A stretch of DNA of 64,000 nt, from positions 1-64,000 of the forward strand of contig NZ_FLKM01000009.1 in the NCBI RefSeq assembly GCF_900086585.1. The letters run 5' to 3'. Below the pieces are notes generated by a model. That model was not told where the DNA came from. It did not search any database and saw only the letters and a list, made by a program, of their open reading frames with translations. The position numbers were made by a program, and so were the translations under genes. This stretch comes from Emergencia timonensis (GTDB lineage: Bacteria; Bacillota; Clostridia; Peptostreptococcales; Anaerovoracaceae). Positions 7,529 through 14,836 of the stretch are shown piece after piece. Numbering within the stretch: the first letter of the stretch is position 1; the number at the start of each line of letters is the position of its first letter.

Positions 7529-9478
7529 ATGGCTGATATTAAATTCCTGGAACTGCTTTCAAAAGACTATCCCAACGTCAAAGCAGCTACAGCTGAAATT
7601 ATCAATTTGAGTGCAATCCTTGCATTGCCAAAGGGAACAGAGTATTTCTTAAGTGACCTTCATGGGGAGCACGAGGCGTTTATCCATATGTTGAAGAGCG
7701 CTTCGGGTACGATTAAGAGCAAAATAGACGAACATTATGGCGGAGTACTCAGCGAGTCAGACCGAGACGATCTGGCAGCGCTGATTTATAACCCGCAAGC
7801 TGAAATAAATAGAAGAAAGAAGGGGGAAGGGGATTTTAACAAATGGTGTACGACGGTGATTTATCGTCTAGTCACCATCTGCAAATCAGTTTCAACCAAA
7901 TATACGAGATCAAAGGTGAGGAGAAGGCTGCCTAAGCATTTGGATTATGCCATGGATGAGCTGCTCCACGCAGACGACGAAGAAAACAGGGCTCACTATT
8001 ACAGCGCCATTATCAGTACGGTAGTGGAGTCCGGCATTGCAGAAGATTTCATCATTGAAATGGCCGACGCCATCAGCAATCTGGCTGTGGATCATCTACA
8101 TATCATAGGTGATATCTTCGACAGGGGCGCTCACCCTGATACGATCATGGACTTCTTGATGAATTATCACGATGTGGATTTTCAATGGGGAAATCATGAC
8201 ATCGTATGGATGGGAGCAGCCACCGGCAACTGGGCGTGTATTGCCAATATCCTGAGAATGAATATCAGCTATAATAATTTTGACATGCTGGAAATCGGCT
8301 ATGGAATCAATCTAAGGCCGCTGGCAGTCTTTGCAGAGAAAGTTTACGGCAACGATCCTTGCGAATTCTTTGCACCCCATATTCTCGACAGAAACCAATA
8401 CGACCCTATCGATGAGAAGCTGACTGCCAAGATGCATAAGGCCATCGCTATCTGCCAGTTTAAAGCGGAGGGGCAGCGCATTATGGCCCATCCTGAATAC
8501 AAGCTGGATCAGCGACTGCTGCTCGATAAGATCAACTGGCAGGAGGGGACGGTAACGGTGGAAGGGAACGTTTATCCACTGCGTGATACCAACTTCCCCA
8601 CTGTCGATCCAGAAAACCCCTATGCATTCACAGAAGAAGAGCAGGAGGTCATGAACTCTCTGGAGGCTTCGATTTTGAATTCTGATAAGCTGCAGGAACA
8701 CATCAGGTTCTTATACAGTCATGGTGCGTTATATACTAAAGCAAACGGGAATCTGTTGTACCACGGCTGTATTCCAATGACCGATGAAGGGGAGTTTGAA
8801 GAGGTCGAAATTAACGGCAGCCGTTACAAAGGGAAAGGACTGATGGATTATCTGGATGATCAGGTAAGAAAAGCTTATTTTTCTCCTTCAGAGGCCAAGG
8901 AAAGCGGCAGGCTGGGGGATTTGATGTGGTATCTCTGGCTGGGCGGCAACTCGCCGCTTTTCGGCAAAGATAAAATGACCACCTTTGAAAGACTGTTCAT
9001 CGCTGACAAAGCTTCTCACAAGGAGCATGTAAGACCGTATTACAAGTTGATTAAGGAAAGAGGTCCTTGTGAAAAGATTCTCCGCGAGTTCGGATTGGAT
9101 CCGTCCCGTTCGAAGATTCTCAACGGTCACGTACCCGTCAAAATCAAGGACGGGGAGAGTCCGATCAAAGGAGGCGGTCTATTGTATGTCATCGACGGAG
9201 GAATTTCCAAAGCTTACCAGAAGCAGACTGGAATTGCAGGGTATACATTTATCTTCAACTCCAGGTTTATGGCCTTGGCTGAACACAAGCCGTATAAACC
9301 ATTAAAAGAAGATGGAACGCAGGAGTTCCAGTCTCCGGTCGTAAAGACGGTGGAGGTGCTGCCTGAGAGGATGATGGTTCTCGATACTGACCAGGGCGTT
9401 GAATTGGTAGAGCAAGTGGATAACATAAAACAACTGGTAGAGGCGTATCGCAAGGGTATTATCAAAGAACAGTATTAA
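7529..9478 (+). CDS. fbp: Fructose-1,6-bisphosphatase, class III
   Basis: Hydrolyses fructose 1,6-bisphosphate to fructose 6-phosphate in gluconeogenesis. The 649-residue size and the calcineurin-type metal motifs place it in class III, the Firmicute form: DLHGEHEAF (about residue 43), GDIFDRGAHPD (about residue 193) and WGNHDIVWMGA (about residue 220), with a late histidine in ILNGHVPVK. It has its own sigma-A promoter and terminator and is monocistronic. An amino-acid fermenter needs it to build sugars from pyruvate. Confidence 0.95.
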   Translation: MADIKFLELLSKDYPNVKAATAEIINLSAILALPKGTEYFLSDLHGEHEAFIHMLKSASGTIKSKIDEHYGGVLSESDRDDLAALIYNPQAEINRRKKGEGDFNKWCTTVIYRLVTICKSVSTKYTRSKVRRRLPKHLDYAMDELLHADDEENRAHYYSAIISTVVESGIAEDFIIEMADAISNLAVDHLHIIGDIFDRGAHPDTIMDFLMNYHDVDFQWGNHDIVWMGAATGNWACIANILRMNISYNNFDMLEIGYGINLRPLAVFAEKVYGNDPCEFFAPHILDRNQYDPIDEKLTAKMHKAIAICQFKAEGQRIMAHPEYKLDQRLLLDKINWQEGTVTVEGNVYPLRDTNFPTVDPENPYAFTEEEQEVMNSLEASILNSDKLQEHIRFLYSHGALYTKANGNLLYHGCIPMTDEGEFEEVEINGSRYKGKGLMDYLDDQVRKAYFSPSEAKESGRLGDLMWYLWLGGNSPLFGKDKMTTFERLFIADKASHKEHVRPYYKLIKERGPCEKILREFGLDPSRSKILNGHVPVKIKDGESPIKGGGLLYVIDGGISKAYQKQTGIAGYTFIFNSRFMALAEHKPYKPLKEDGTQEFQSPVVKTVEVLPERMMVLDTDQGVELVEQVDNIKQLVEAYRKGIIKEQY

Positions 9479-9492
9479 AAGCAAGAAAAAAG

Positions 9493-9522
9493 CAAGGTGC
9501 TTGTCGGCGCCTTGCTTTTGTT
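9493..9522. terminator. Terminator between fbp and a convergent lipoprotein gene
   Basis: AGCAAGG and CCTTGCT form a GC-containing stem with A-rich and T-rich flanks, so it can serve both convergent genes. Confidence 0.8.
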
Positions 9523-9525
9523 AGT

Positions 9526-9969
9526 TTATTTGCTTGGTTTGTAATCTTTTCTGCAGATTTCTTCATCGTTAGGGTCTACGCAGACTACCCGAACCGTAAC
9601 GCCTTCAATTTTTGTTTCTTTTTCCAGTGTGTCTGCCAAAGTCTCATAGTTTGATGACAATGTTTCTAAGTATTGCTCAAGGTACTCTTTGATTGCATTC
9701 ATATCCTCGCCTTTGTACATATCCCCGAGCTTAAGTGTATAGATTACCTGGTTTTCTTTGATGTCTATCGTCGCGCTCATTCCTGATTGTGCAAGGGTTA
9801 CATTGGCTTTGTCAAGTTCCGAATCCATCGCCTCCTGCTCTTTTGGATTATCGTTAATATATTCCTCAAGTGTTGGTGTTCCACCACATCCGGTGAGCAG
9901 TGCCATGACTGATAGGGTCAGTATCAACATTAGGCTGGTTAATACAACTTTTGGTGTTCTTTTCTTCAT
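9526..9969 (-). CDS. Lipoprotein, DUF4854-like
   Basis: A 147-residue exported lipoprotein. A basic N-terminus (MKKRTPK), a hydrophobic stretch and the lipobox LLTGC at residues 24-28 predict lipidation and anchoring outside the membrane. The mature part (EEYINDNPKEQEAMDSELDK and beyond) is acidic and resembles the DUF4854 group. It is a close paralogue of the next gene (10065-10493), with near-identical signal peptide, a shared LEEYINDN segment and the same AAAGGAG ribosome-binding site. The pair looks like a tandem duplication. Function unknown. Confidence 0.8.
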   Translation of the reverse strand: MKKRTPKVVLTSLMLILTLSVMALLTGCGGTPTLEEYINDNPKEQEAMDSELDKANVTLAQSGMSATIDIKENQVIYTLKLGDMYKGEDMNAIKEYLEQYLETLSSNYETLADTLEKETKIEGVTVRVVCVDPNDEEICRKDYKPSK

Positions 9970-10064
9970 ATCGCTTTCTCCTTTGTATAAATAATGATAC
10001 GTTCAATATTACCAGATTTTTCTTACAAAATTGCCAATAGTGCCGTTTCTATTTAAATCCTTCA

Positions 10065-10493
10065 TTATTTACCTGCATCAAATTCTCTGTTGTAAATCTC
10101 CGAATCATCGCCATTCTTATAGGTTATACGAACCTTTACACCCTTAATCTCTGATTTTTCCTCCATTTCTTTTGCAATAGATTGGAAGGTACTAGCGGCT
10201 GTGTCTAGATATTTTTCAAAATACTCCGCCATTGCGCCTTTTTCTTTGTCAGTAAAAGTCTTATCATATTTAAATGTGTAAATAATAGTGTTTTCTTTAA
10301 CTTTTGTAGATACATCCATCCCTTTCTGTGAGGACTGATTTAACTTTTCTAGCTCTTGTTTTGCTTCATTATTGTCATTAATATACTCTTCTAAAGTTGA
10401 CGGACCTCCGCAGCCGGTAAGTAAAGCCATTACAGACAAGGTTAGTACGAGAACGACACTTGTCAGCAAAGTCTTAGTATTTCTTTTCTTCAT
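10065..10493 (-). CDS. Lipoprotein, DUF4854-like (paralogue)
   Basis: A 142-residue lipoprotein starting with MKKRNTKTLLTS and carrying the lipobox LLTGC. The open frame extends 41 codons further upstream, but the ATG at 10493 has AAAGGAG in front and aligns with its paralogue at 9526-9969. The mature part keeps LEEYINDN and the pattern of alternating charged residues. Both genes read toward fbp. The role is unknown. Confidence 0.8.
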   Translation of the reverse strand: MKKRNTKTLLTSVVLVLTLSVMALLTGCGGPSTLEEYINDNNEAKQELEKLNQSSQKGMDVSTKVKENTIIYTFKYDKTFTDKEKGAMAEYFEKYLDTAASTFQSIAKEMEEKSEIKGVKVRITYKNGDDSEIYNREFDAGK

Positions 10494-10640
10494 ATTACTT
10501 TCTCCTTTGTATATAAATATAATTGTATTCATATTATAAATTTGGGACAGGTTTTTTACAAGACTTTTTTCTAGCTGGAATTTATTTCGTATACCCAATA
10601 ACCATAAATTAACCATATTTTAAAAATTTACAAATAACCT

Positions 10641-10669
10641 TTGACAAATTTACTTGTTTTATATATAAT
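10641..10669 (+). promoter_or_regulatory. Consensus sigma-A promoter of tRNA-Arg
   Basis: TTGACA (10641-10646), exactly 17 bases, TATAAT (10664-10669), 30 bases before the tRNA. This is the best match to consensus in the window. Confidence 0.85.
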
Positions 10670-10699
10670 AATATAGTACGAATTAAATAACAAGTACAT

Positions 10700-10776
10700 G
10701 CGCCATTAGCTCAATTGGATAGAGTCGCGCACTACGAATGCGAAGGTTGGGGGTTCGAGTCCCTCATGGCGCACCA
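10700..10776 (+). tRNA. tRNA-Arg (anticodon ACG)
   Basis: The acceptor stem GCGCCAT/ATGGCGC is perfect. A D-arm (AGCTCAATTGGATAGAGT), an anticodon loop CTACGAA giving ACG, a T-arm with GGTTCGAGTCC and an encoded CCA are present. The top anticodon-stem pair is a G-A mismatch. The last 39 bases are repeated exactly at 13475-13513, so the gene has served as an integration site. Confidence 0.95.
10738..10776 (+). repeat. Left attachment-site repeat (tRNA 3' end)
   Basis: This 39-base segment running from the anticodon arm to CCA is identical to 13475-13513. A shorter copy of its end (AGTCCCTCATGGCGCACCA plus AAAA, 10954-10976) lies between them. Such repeats are the normal footprint of tyrosine-recombinase integration into a tRNA gene. 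Confidence 0.85.
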
Positions 10777-10813
10777 AAAATATCCCAATACCATCAGGTG
10801 TTGGGATATTTTT
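10776..10813 (+). terminator. tRNA-Arg terminator
   Basis: AAAAATATCCCAA and TTGGGATATTTTT form a 13-bp stem directly after the CCA end. Confidence 0.85.
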
Positions 10814-10815
10814 AT

Positions 10816-10953
10816 GTGCGAATGACGAAAAGGGGACTCGAACCCGAAAGGGCGCGAACGTGAAATGAGCCAGCCCGGTGAGCTGGCGAATAGAGAGCGG
10901 GGCGCAGCCGACCGAAAGGGGAGGCAAGGCCGATGGATGCGAAGCGTCCATAA
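10816..10953. other. GC-rich block with inverted tRNA T-arm-like sequence
   Basis: This stretch is much richer in GC than the AT-rich element around it. Read on the minus strand it contains GGGTTCGAGTCCCC, the shape of a tRNA T-arm. It lies between the full tRNA tail and its partial copy and contains no credible gene. Confidence 0.4.
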
Positions 10954-10976
10954 AGTCCCTCATGGCGCACCAAAAA
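10954..10976 (+). repeat. Partial copy of the tRNA-Arg 3' end
   Basis: Twenty-three bases are identical to the end of tRNA-Arg plus four following A (AGTCCCTCATGGCGCACCAA and three more A). They are followed by another hairpin with a T-rich tail (AAAACCCTGTAAT/ATTACAGGGTTTT, 10973-11003), repeating the tRNA-plus-terminator arrangement. Confidence 0.75.
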
Positions 10977-11281
10977 CCCTGTAATTGCAACGATTACAGG
11001 GTTTTGTTTTGCTCGTATTTAACTAAGAAATCATTTGTTACACCATTTTTACAACATCTCTCTGCCGATTAGCCTTCTTTCCTAATTATCCCCGAAAGTA
11101 ATTCCACCGCTTTTTTCTTCTCATTTGCAGATACATTGATATAATATTTAGCACTCTGATATTTATCATCTCCCTCTCGAATACGTCGCTGCATCAGCAT
11201 TACAGAAGCTCTATAACAGCCTTGATTGCCCTACGTCTGCACTTCAATCCATAAATAAGTTAATGCGAAGATTTTACAAGT

Positions 11282-11782
11282 ATGTGGCCTAATGAGGATA
11301 AAATCACATATATTATGAGTCATTATGATGAAATGATTACAGAACTTAAAAAAAAGCCGAGTCTTAAACCTTTTTTGGATATGACGTTTGCCCCATTTCC
11401 TGAAGGAGAATTTACGGTTGAAGATGTATTATCTATGGTAGTCAGATTTTATATACAGGCTCTTCAGGAAAAAGAAGAACGAGGATTTCGACGATATAAA
11501 ATTCAACAACTTTTTATGAGCATAGTCGAAGATTATCTTCCTAAAATGGATAAGATGCGTACAATAGAGGGAGCATATAAAGAAATTAAAGAACAAGACC
11601 CTGATACGGCTATAACAAAGTATCGCATCAGAAAAACCGTCACAGAGGGGTATGTTCCAAGTAGAAAGGCGGGCAATAAATATCTCGTCAATGTTGCGAA
11701 ATTACTTGGTTACTTTGCCAGTGATTCCTTAGGCACTAGGCGTAAGTTTGATGAATATTTAAAAACCACTAGTAATGCATAG
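11282..11782 (+). CDS. Excisionase-like HTH protein
   Basis: A 166-residue soluble protein. The N-terminal two thirds is helical and charged without a family I recognise. The C-terminal segment (about residues 110-150: RIRKTVTEGYVPSRKAGNKY and LVNVAKLLGYF) fits the winged-helix excisionase/MerR type, in which a short helix, a glycine turn and a basic wing bind DNA. In a tRNA-integrated element such a protein could direct excision or regulate transcription. Codon use is AT-rich, unlike the flanking chromosome. The start at 11282 has no strong ribosome-binding site. Confidence 0.55.
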   Translation: MWPNEDKITYIMSHYDEMITELKKKPSLKPFLDMTFAPFPEGEFTVEDVLSMVVRFYIQALQEKEERGFRRYKIQQLFMSIVEDYLPKMDKMRTIEGAYKEIKEQDPDTAITKYRIRKTVTEGYVPSRKAGNKYLVNVAKLLGYFASDSLGTRRKFDEYLKTTSNA

Positions 11783-11978
11783 TATATGGTAATATATAAG
11801 GGGTAACGATTTTGTAATCAAGTCTACATATCAAAACTTGCACTGACAGGTATCAGCTTTGATACTGACTTATAATTTAATTCTAAATCTTAGTATCGTT
11901 TCTGATACCATTGCACCAAAAAAACGATACCGCAGCCTGGAAATTTCATTTAAGGTTAGTTGTATTCTACAGAAACAA

Positions 11979-12007
11979 TTGACGTAGTAGTACGAGTATG
12001 ATATGAT
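11979..12007 (+). promoter_or_regulatory. Promoter of the element leader
   Basis: TTGACG (11979-11984), 17 bases, TATGAT (12002-12007). Transcription should start near 12014, ahead of the peptide leader. Confidence 0.75.
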
Positions 12008-12103
12008 GGACTTGTCCGAAAGGATATAGGAACAGAATAGGAACGAAAGCGGTTAGCGTCTTGACATCAAAAGGTATGGCGATTAGAAGGAAGGAGACGC
12101 TTT

Positions 12104-12163
12104 ATGATAAGAGTGACGATTACCATCAAAAGGGTAAGGATTACGATAACCATAAAAAAATAA
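12104..12163 (+). CDS. 19-residue cationic leader peptide
   Basis: Encodes MIRVTITIKRVRITITIKK from an ATG eight bases after AAGGAGA. The sequence alternates beta-branched hydrophobic or Thr residues with Lys and Arg and nearly repeats itself (TITIK twice, RV twice). Its stop codon lies inside the upstream arm of a terminator, as in translation-coupled attenuators. The Lys-Arg-Val-Arg segment resembles the basic-X-basic motif of macrolide-dependent arrest peptides, though no resistance gene follows. A short toxin or antimicrobial peptide is the alternative. Confidence 0.5.
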   Translation: MIRVTITIKRVRITITIKK

Positions 12164-12195
12164 CCGCCTCCGTAGCAAGTGTGCGGTTATTTTTT
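12155..12195 (+). terminator. Attenuator-like terminator
   Basis: AAAAAATAACCGC and GCGGTTATTTTTT form a 13-bp stem that begins within the last codons of the 19-residue peptide gene. Confidence 0.8.
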
Positions 12196-12259
12196 AACTA
12201 AACATAGCTAACCGTTTTCAACGGTCTTCTTTCTGTTCCTATTATACCACTGAAAGGAA

Positions 12260-12454
12260 GTGGTTGCAATAACAAAAACTAAGACAAGTACAGAGGTGAA
12301 ACGGCGATATAACGAGAAAGTTTATAAAAGAATTGTAGCAGATATACCCAAAGAAACCGCAATTAGATTTAAAGAGAAGTGCGAAAAAACAGGTATATCT
12401 CAGAGAAAAGTAATTCTTGATGCCGTTGAAGAGTTTTTAGGGGATAGCAAATAG
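12260..12454 (+). CDS. Ribbon-helix-helix DNA-binding protein
   Basis: A 64-residue protein with a basic N-terminal arm. A beta strand (YKRIVADIP) and two helices (KETAIRFKEKCEKTGISQ and RKVILDAVEEFL) follow, the Arc/CopG/MetJ fold that binds DNA as a dimer. The start is GTG at 12260 after GAAAGGA. It follows the structured leader and precedes a perfect inverted repeat (12465-12492) that could be its operator. Such proteins regulate copy number or gene expression in mobile elements. Confidence 0.7.
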   Translation: MVAITKTKTSTEVKRRYNEKVYKRIVADIPKETAIRFKEKCEKTGISQRKVILDAVEEFLGDSK

Positions 12455-12464
12455 TCCCTAAAAA

Positions 12465-12492
12465 CTATACATACTCGTACTAGTATGTATAG
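12465..12492. promoter_or_regulatory. Perfect inverted repeat (possible operator)
   Basis: CTATACATAC and GTATGTATAG are separated by eight bases, between the ribbon-helix-helix gene and the next gene. The length suits a dimeric ribbon-helix-helix protein such as the one just upstream. Binding is inferred. Confidence 0.5.
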
Positions 12493-12528
12493 CACTTGTC
12501 TTAGCAAAAAGAAAGGAGGTATAAACTA

Positions 12529-12774
12529 GTGAAAATCAGTGAAATTGCTTCTACGATTGAAGAACTTAGTTATGATGCCAGAACAATAAACAGCATACAG
12601 GAAGTCTTTTTTCAAGCAATCTTTCGTGGAGAGACAACACCTGAATCCTTTGATTGGGCTTTTGATGCTTTTGGAAAGTTCGCGTTCTGCTTTTCAAATA
12701 AGATGGCGAAATTAAGAGATGACACCTATGAACAAATGTCAAAGGAACGGAGTGAAGAGATTGTAGAAAATTAA
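12529..12774 (+). CDS. Hypothetical element protein (81 aa)
   Basis: Starts with GTG after AAAGGAGG, one of the best ribosome-binding sites in the element. The 81-residue product is acidic and helical (MKISEIASTIEELSYDARTI) with an aromatic-rich middle (FDWAFDAFGKFAFCFSNKM). It has no signal peptide or membrane segment. I recognise no family. It is the last gene of the element and is followed by a terminator. Confidence 0.6.
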   Translation: MKISEIASTIEELSYDARTINSIQEVFFQAIFRGETTPESFDWAFDAFGKFAFCFSNKMAKLRDDTYEQMSKERSEEIVEN

Positions 12775-12830
12775 AAGCCCTCAGATAAAGCAGTAATGCA
12801 CATATCAGAGGACTATTTGGGGTAGTATCA

Positions 12831-12866
12831 GGTACACCCTTAATTCACACTCTGAGTGTACCTTTT
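12831..12866 (+). terminator. Terminator of the element operon
   Basis: GGTACAC and GTGTACC are followed by four T, after the 81-residue protein gene. Confidence 0.65.
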
Positions 12867-13474
12867 CCCTCCCCAAATTGTCAAGAGAAATGTTAAGAAT
12901 TGTTATGGTACAAAACCGACGAATAGCAACGTTTTGAAAGGTAACGCACGCAAAAAACGGCTAAATTGCACATTTTAACGATGTTGTAAAGCGTTGTACA
13001 AAACAACATAACGGCGAACGTTGTAAAAGTATGATGGTTTTTGATTGTAATAGGAGATGCTAACATTTGCTAACATAGAATAAACCCTACAAAACCCAAC
13101 ATTGGCGTAATAAAAAACCTGTCAAAACCTGATATCCGTACACATATAGCAGAACTTCATAAAACTTAAGGCATTGCAAATATTAGGTTATAAAGGCTGT
13201 ACGAAAAACGGCAAAATACTTTAGGTCATAAAGATAATTTTCTGAAGTTTATAAATATTTCCCTACTATAAAAAAGCTTGTACCTATTGATATATCTAAG
13301 ATTCATTTATAAAAAGTTACACCATTTTTACAACAAAACTTGCCATATCAGACTCTAAATCACGATAAAACAGTACAAGATAGTAAACACTAATAACAGA
13401 ACATAAGTGTTGAAATTTCAACATAATATTGGATATAGTTGAAATTCAAACATTAGCATAATTACATCAAGACC
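12867..13474. other. AT-rich noncoding end of the element
   Basis: About 600 bases without a credible gene. The motif GTTGTA or its complement recurs four times between 12984 and 13028, and the 20-base repeat GTTACACCATTTTTACAACA (13316-13335) also occurs at 11037-11056 near the other end. These may be recombinase arm sites or remains of a replication region. Confidence 0.4.
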
Positions 13475-13513
13475 ATGCGAAGGTTGGGGGTTCGAGTCCC
13501 TCATGGCGCACCA
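13475..13513 (+). repeat. Right attachment-site repeat
   Basis: Exact 39-base copy of the 3' part of tRNA-Arg (10738-10776), including CCA. It marks the right end of the integrated element. Confidence 0.85.
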
Positions 13514-13697
13514 TGCATTATACGTTCCTTTTTATATATGTAATGGCTAAAAATAAGCACCACCTTTGTTGCGAAATAACTATAATTTATTGCAAATTTA
13601 ATACAGACAACGCATTGTTTTTAGTATATTCTAGAAATAAAGGGATGATATTATTCAATCAGCTACTGCCTATCGTGTTGTTCGAAAGGAGAAAAAA

Positions 13698-14804
13698 ATG
13701 AAGAAGAGGACGTTAATGAAAAAGATATGCGTTTTTGCAATGCTTTGTGTACTGACAATGACAATGTTTCTGGAACCATCTTTCGCAGGGACGTATAAAG
13801 TGAACGATGGTGGAATAGAGACTGTGGCATCAATTCCACGTTCTGATGCATGTGATAAGATGACAATAATGTCGCAAATGACATGGACGCTTCCTGAGAC
13901 TTTGTATTATTGCACCTTGCAATCAGGAGGCGCATTAACCAAAGCATCAGAGGTCAAGTTGTATAAATATAAAGATGGGAAATCGGCAAATGGCGTAATT
14001 ACACGTAAAGGAATACCTTATTCCCAGGTTGATAGGGAATATAGTTTTCCATCAGGAACTTTTACGCTAAACTTTGGCAATAAAACGCTCATTGATGATG
14101 GTATAACTTATCGATCGGTTCATGGAACGGACTGTGCTTCATCGGTTGCATTTGCATGGAGGAAAGGAACAGGAAATAATAGTGCATCAAGTAATTTCCT
14201 GAAGAGAACTAATACAAACCATGCAATTTATACAACAGAAAACATGTTTAACGATGCCGTAAGAGAAAGTACAGACACCTATACAGGCGATTTTCTCAAA
14301 GTAGTAGGAGATTATGGGAAATATAATAAAAAAACGGCGGCTAATACTAGAAATGTAGTTGATGCTCTTTCTGCAGCAGGTAATTATGGGGCAGGTAAGG
14401 ACATATACAGCGAAGTATATGCGAAGATAAAACCAGGTGATGCACTGCTGTTTAGAGGTAGCAGTGGACATGTGCGTCTGGTTACAGGCGTTCATATCGT
14501 ATATACAGATACAGCAAAGACACAGGTTGATCCTGAAGCAAGTTATGTTAATTGTATTGAACAGACAGGATTTAGAAAATATAAGAAGGATGCGGATGCA
14601 ACTGAAAAGAAGATAGCCTCTAACTGGTCGACATCATGGATTCCAAATGAAGAGACCGTTCAAGAGGGAACCTATGCAGGACAAAAGAAATTTACGGGAA
14701 TGTATACTTTTAACCAGCTTACAGGCAAGACCCCAAGTCCGACAGTAAACGGAGGTGACTCGTATAATCGTTATATTCCTATCAGACTGAATGTTTGGAG
14801 TTAA
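13698..14804 (+). CDS. Secreted NlpC/P60-like (papain-fold) protein
   Basis: A 368-residue protein with a basic N-terminus and hydrophobic signal (about residues 9-27, likely cleaved after PSFA). The body has a Cys in HGTDCASSVAFAWRKGTG (about residue 149) and a His in GSSGHVRLVTGVH (about residue 257), with GDALLF before it. This Cys-then-His order and the GD-LLF-GHV pattern are typical of NlpC/P60 and CHAP-type cell-wall peptidases or amidases. It lies just outside the tRNA element and starts after AAAGGAG. Its terminator was split by the IS. Substrate unknown. Confidence 0.6.
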   Translation: MKKRTLMKKICVFAMLCVLTMTMFLEPSFAGTYKVNDGGIETVASIPRSDACDKMTIMSQMTWTLPETLYYCTLQSGGALTKASEVKLYKYKDGKSANGVITRKGIPYSQVDREYSFPSGTFTLNFGNKTLIDDGITYRSVHGTDCASSVAFAWRKGTGNNSASSNFLKRTNTNHAIYTTENMFNDAVRESTDTYTGDFLKVVGDYGKYNKKTAANTRNVVDALSAAGNYGAGKDIYSEVYAKIKPGDALLFRGSSGHVRLVTGVHIVYTDTAKTQVDPEASYVNCIEQTGFRKYKKDADATEKKIASNWSTSWIPNEETVQEGTYAGQKKFTGMYTFNQLTGKTPSPTVNGGDSYNRYIPIRLNVWS

Positions 14805-14828
14805 ATAAAGATACACAAAAGAGACAGG

Positions 14829-14836
14829 CCCAACCG
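14829..14836. repeat. Target-site duplication, left copy
   Basis: CCCAACCG occurs here and at 16510-16517, flanking the insertion sequence. Joining the flanks restores a hairpin (GACAGG/CCTGTC with a T-run) that was probably the terminator of the secreted-protein gene. Confidence 0.6.

Larger units (their letters stand above)
12014..12242 (+). ncRNA. Structured leader with peptide ORF and attenuator
   Basis: Downstream of a good promoter, ATAGGAACAGAA (12026-12037) is perfectly complementary to TTCTGTTCCTAT (12231-12242), and CGGTTAGC (12050-12057) to GCTAACCG (12207-12214). Between these arms lie a 19-codon frame and an intrinsic terminator (12155-12195). The ribbon-helix-helix gene starts 18 bases after the outer arm. 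The arrangement suits transcription attenuation: the RNA stops at the inner terminator, or readthrough allows the outer stem to form and the regulator gene to be expressed. This is inferred from pairing only. Confidence 0.6.
10777..13513. mobile_element. Integrated element remnant in tRNA-Arg
   Basis: The 2.7 kb between the tRNA 3' end and its 39-base copy is AT-rich and carries only small accessory genes: an excisionase-like HTH protein (11282-11782), a leader with a 19-residue peptide (12014-12242), a ribbon-helix-helix protein (12260-12454) and a hypothetical protein (12529-12774). No intact integrase, relaxase or replication gene is present, so it is a decayed island or a small satellite. 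A 20-base direct repeat (11037-11056 and 13316-13335) lies just inside the ends. The internal partial tRNA-tail copy at 10954-10976 suggests two tandem insertions. Confidence 0.75.

Noticed and set aside
11069..11225. Possible integrase C-terminus on the minus strand (MLMQRRIREGDDKYQSAKYY and onward)
   Set aside because: The frame is interrupted by a stop upstream and lacks any recognisable recombinase motif. I could not support it as a pseudogene of a named family.
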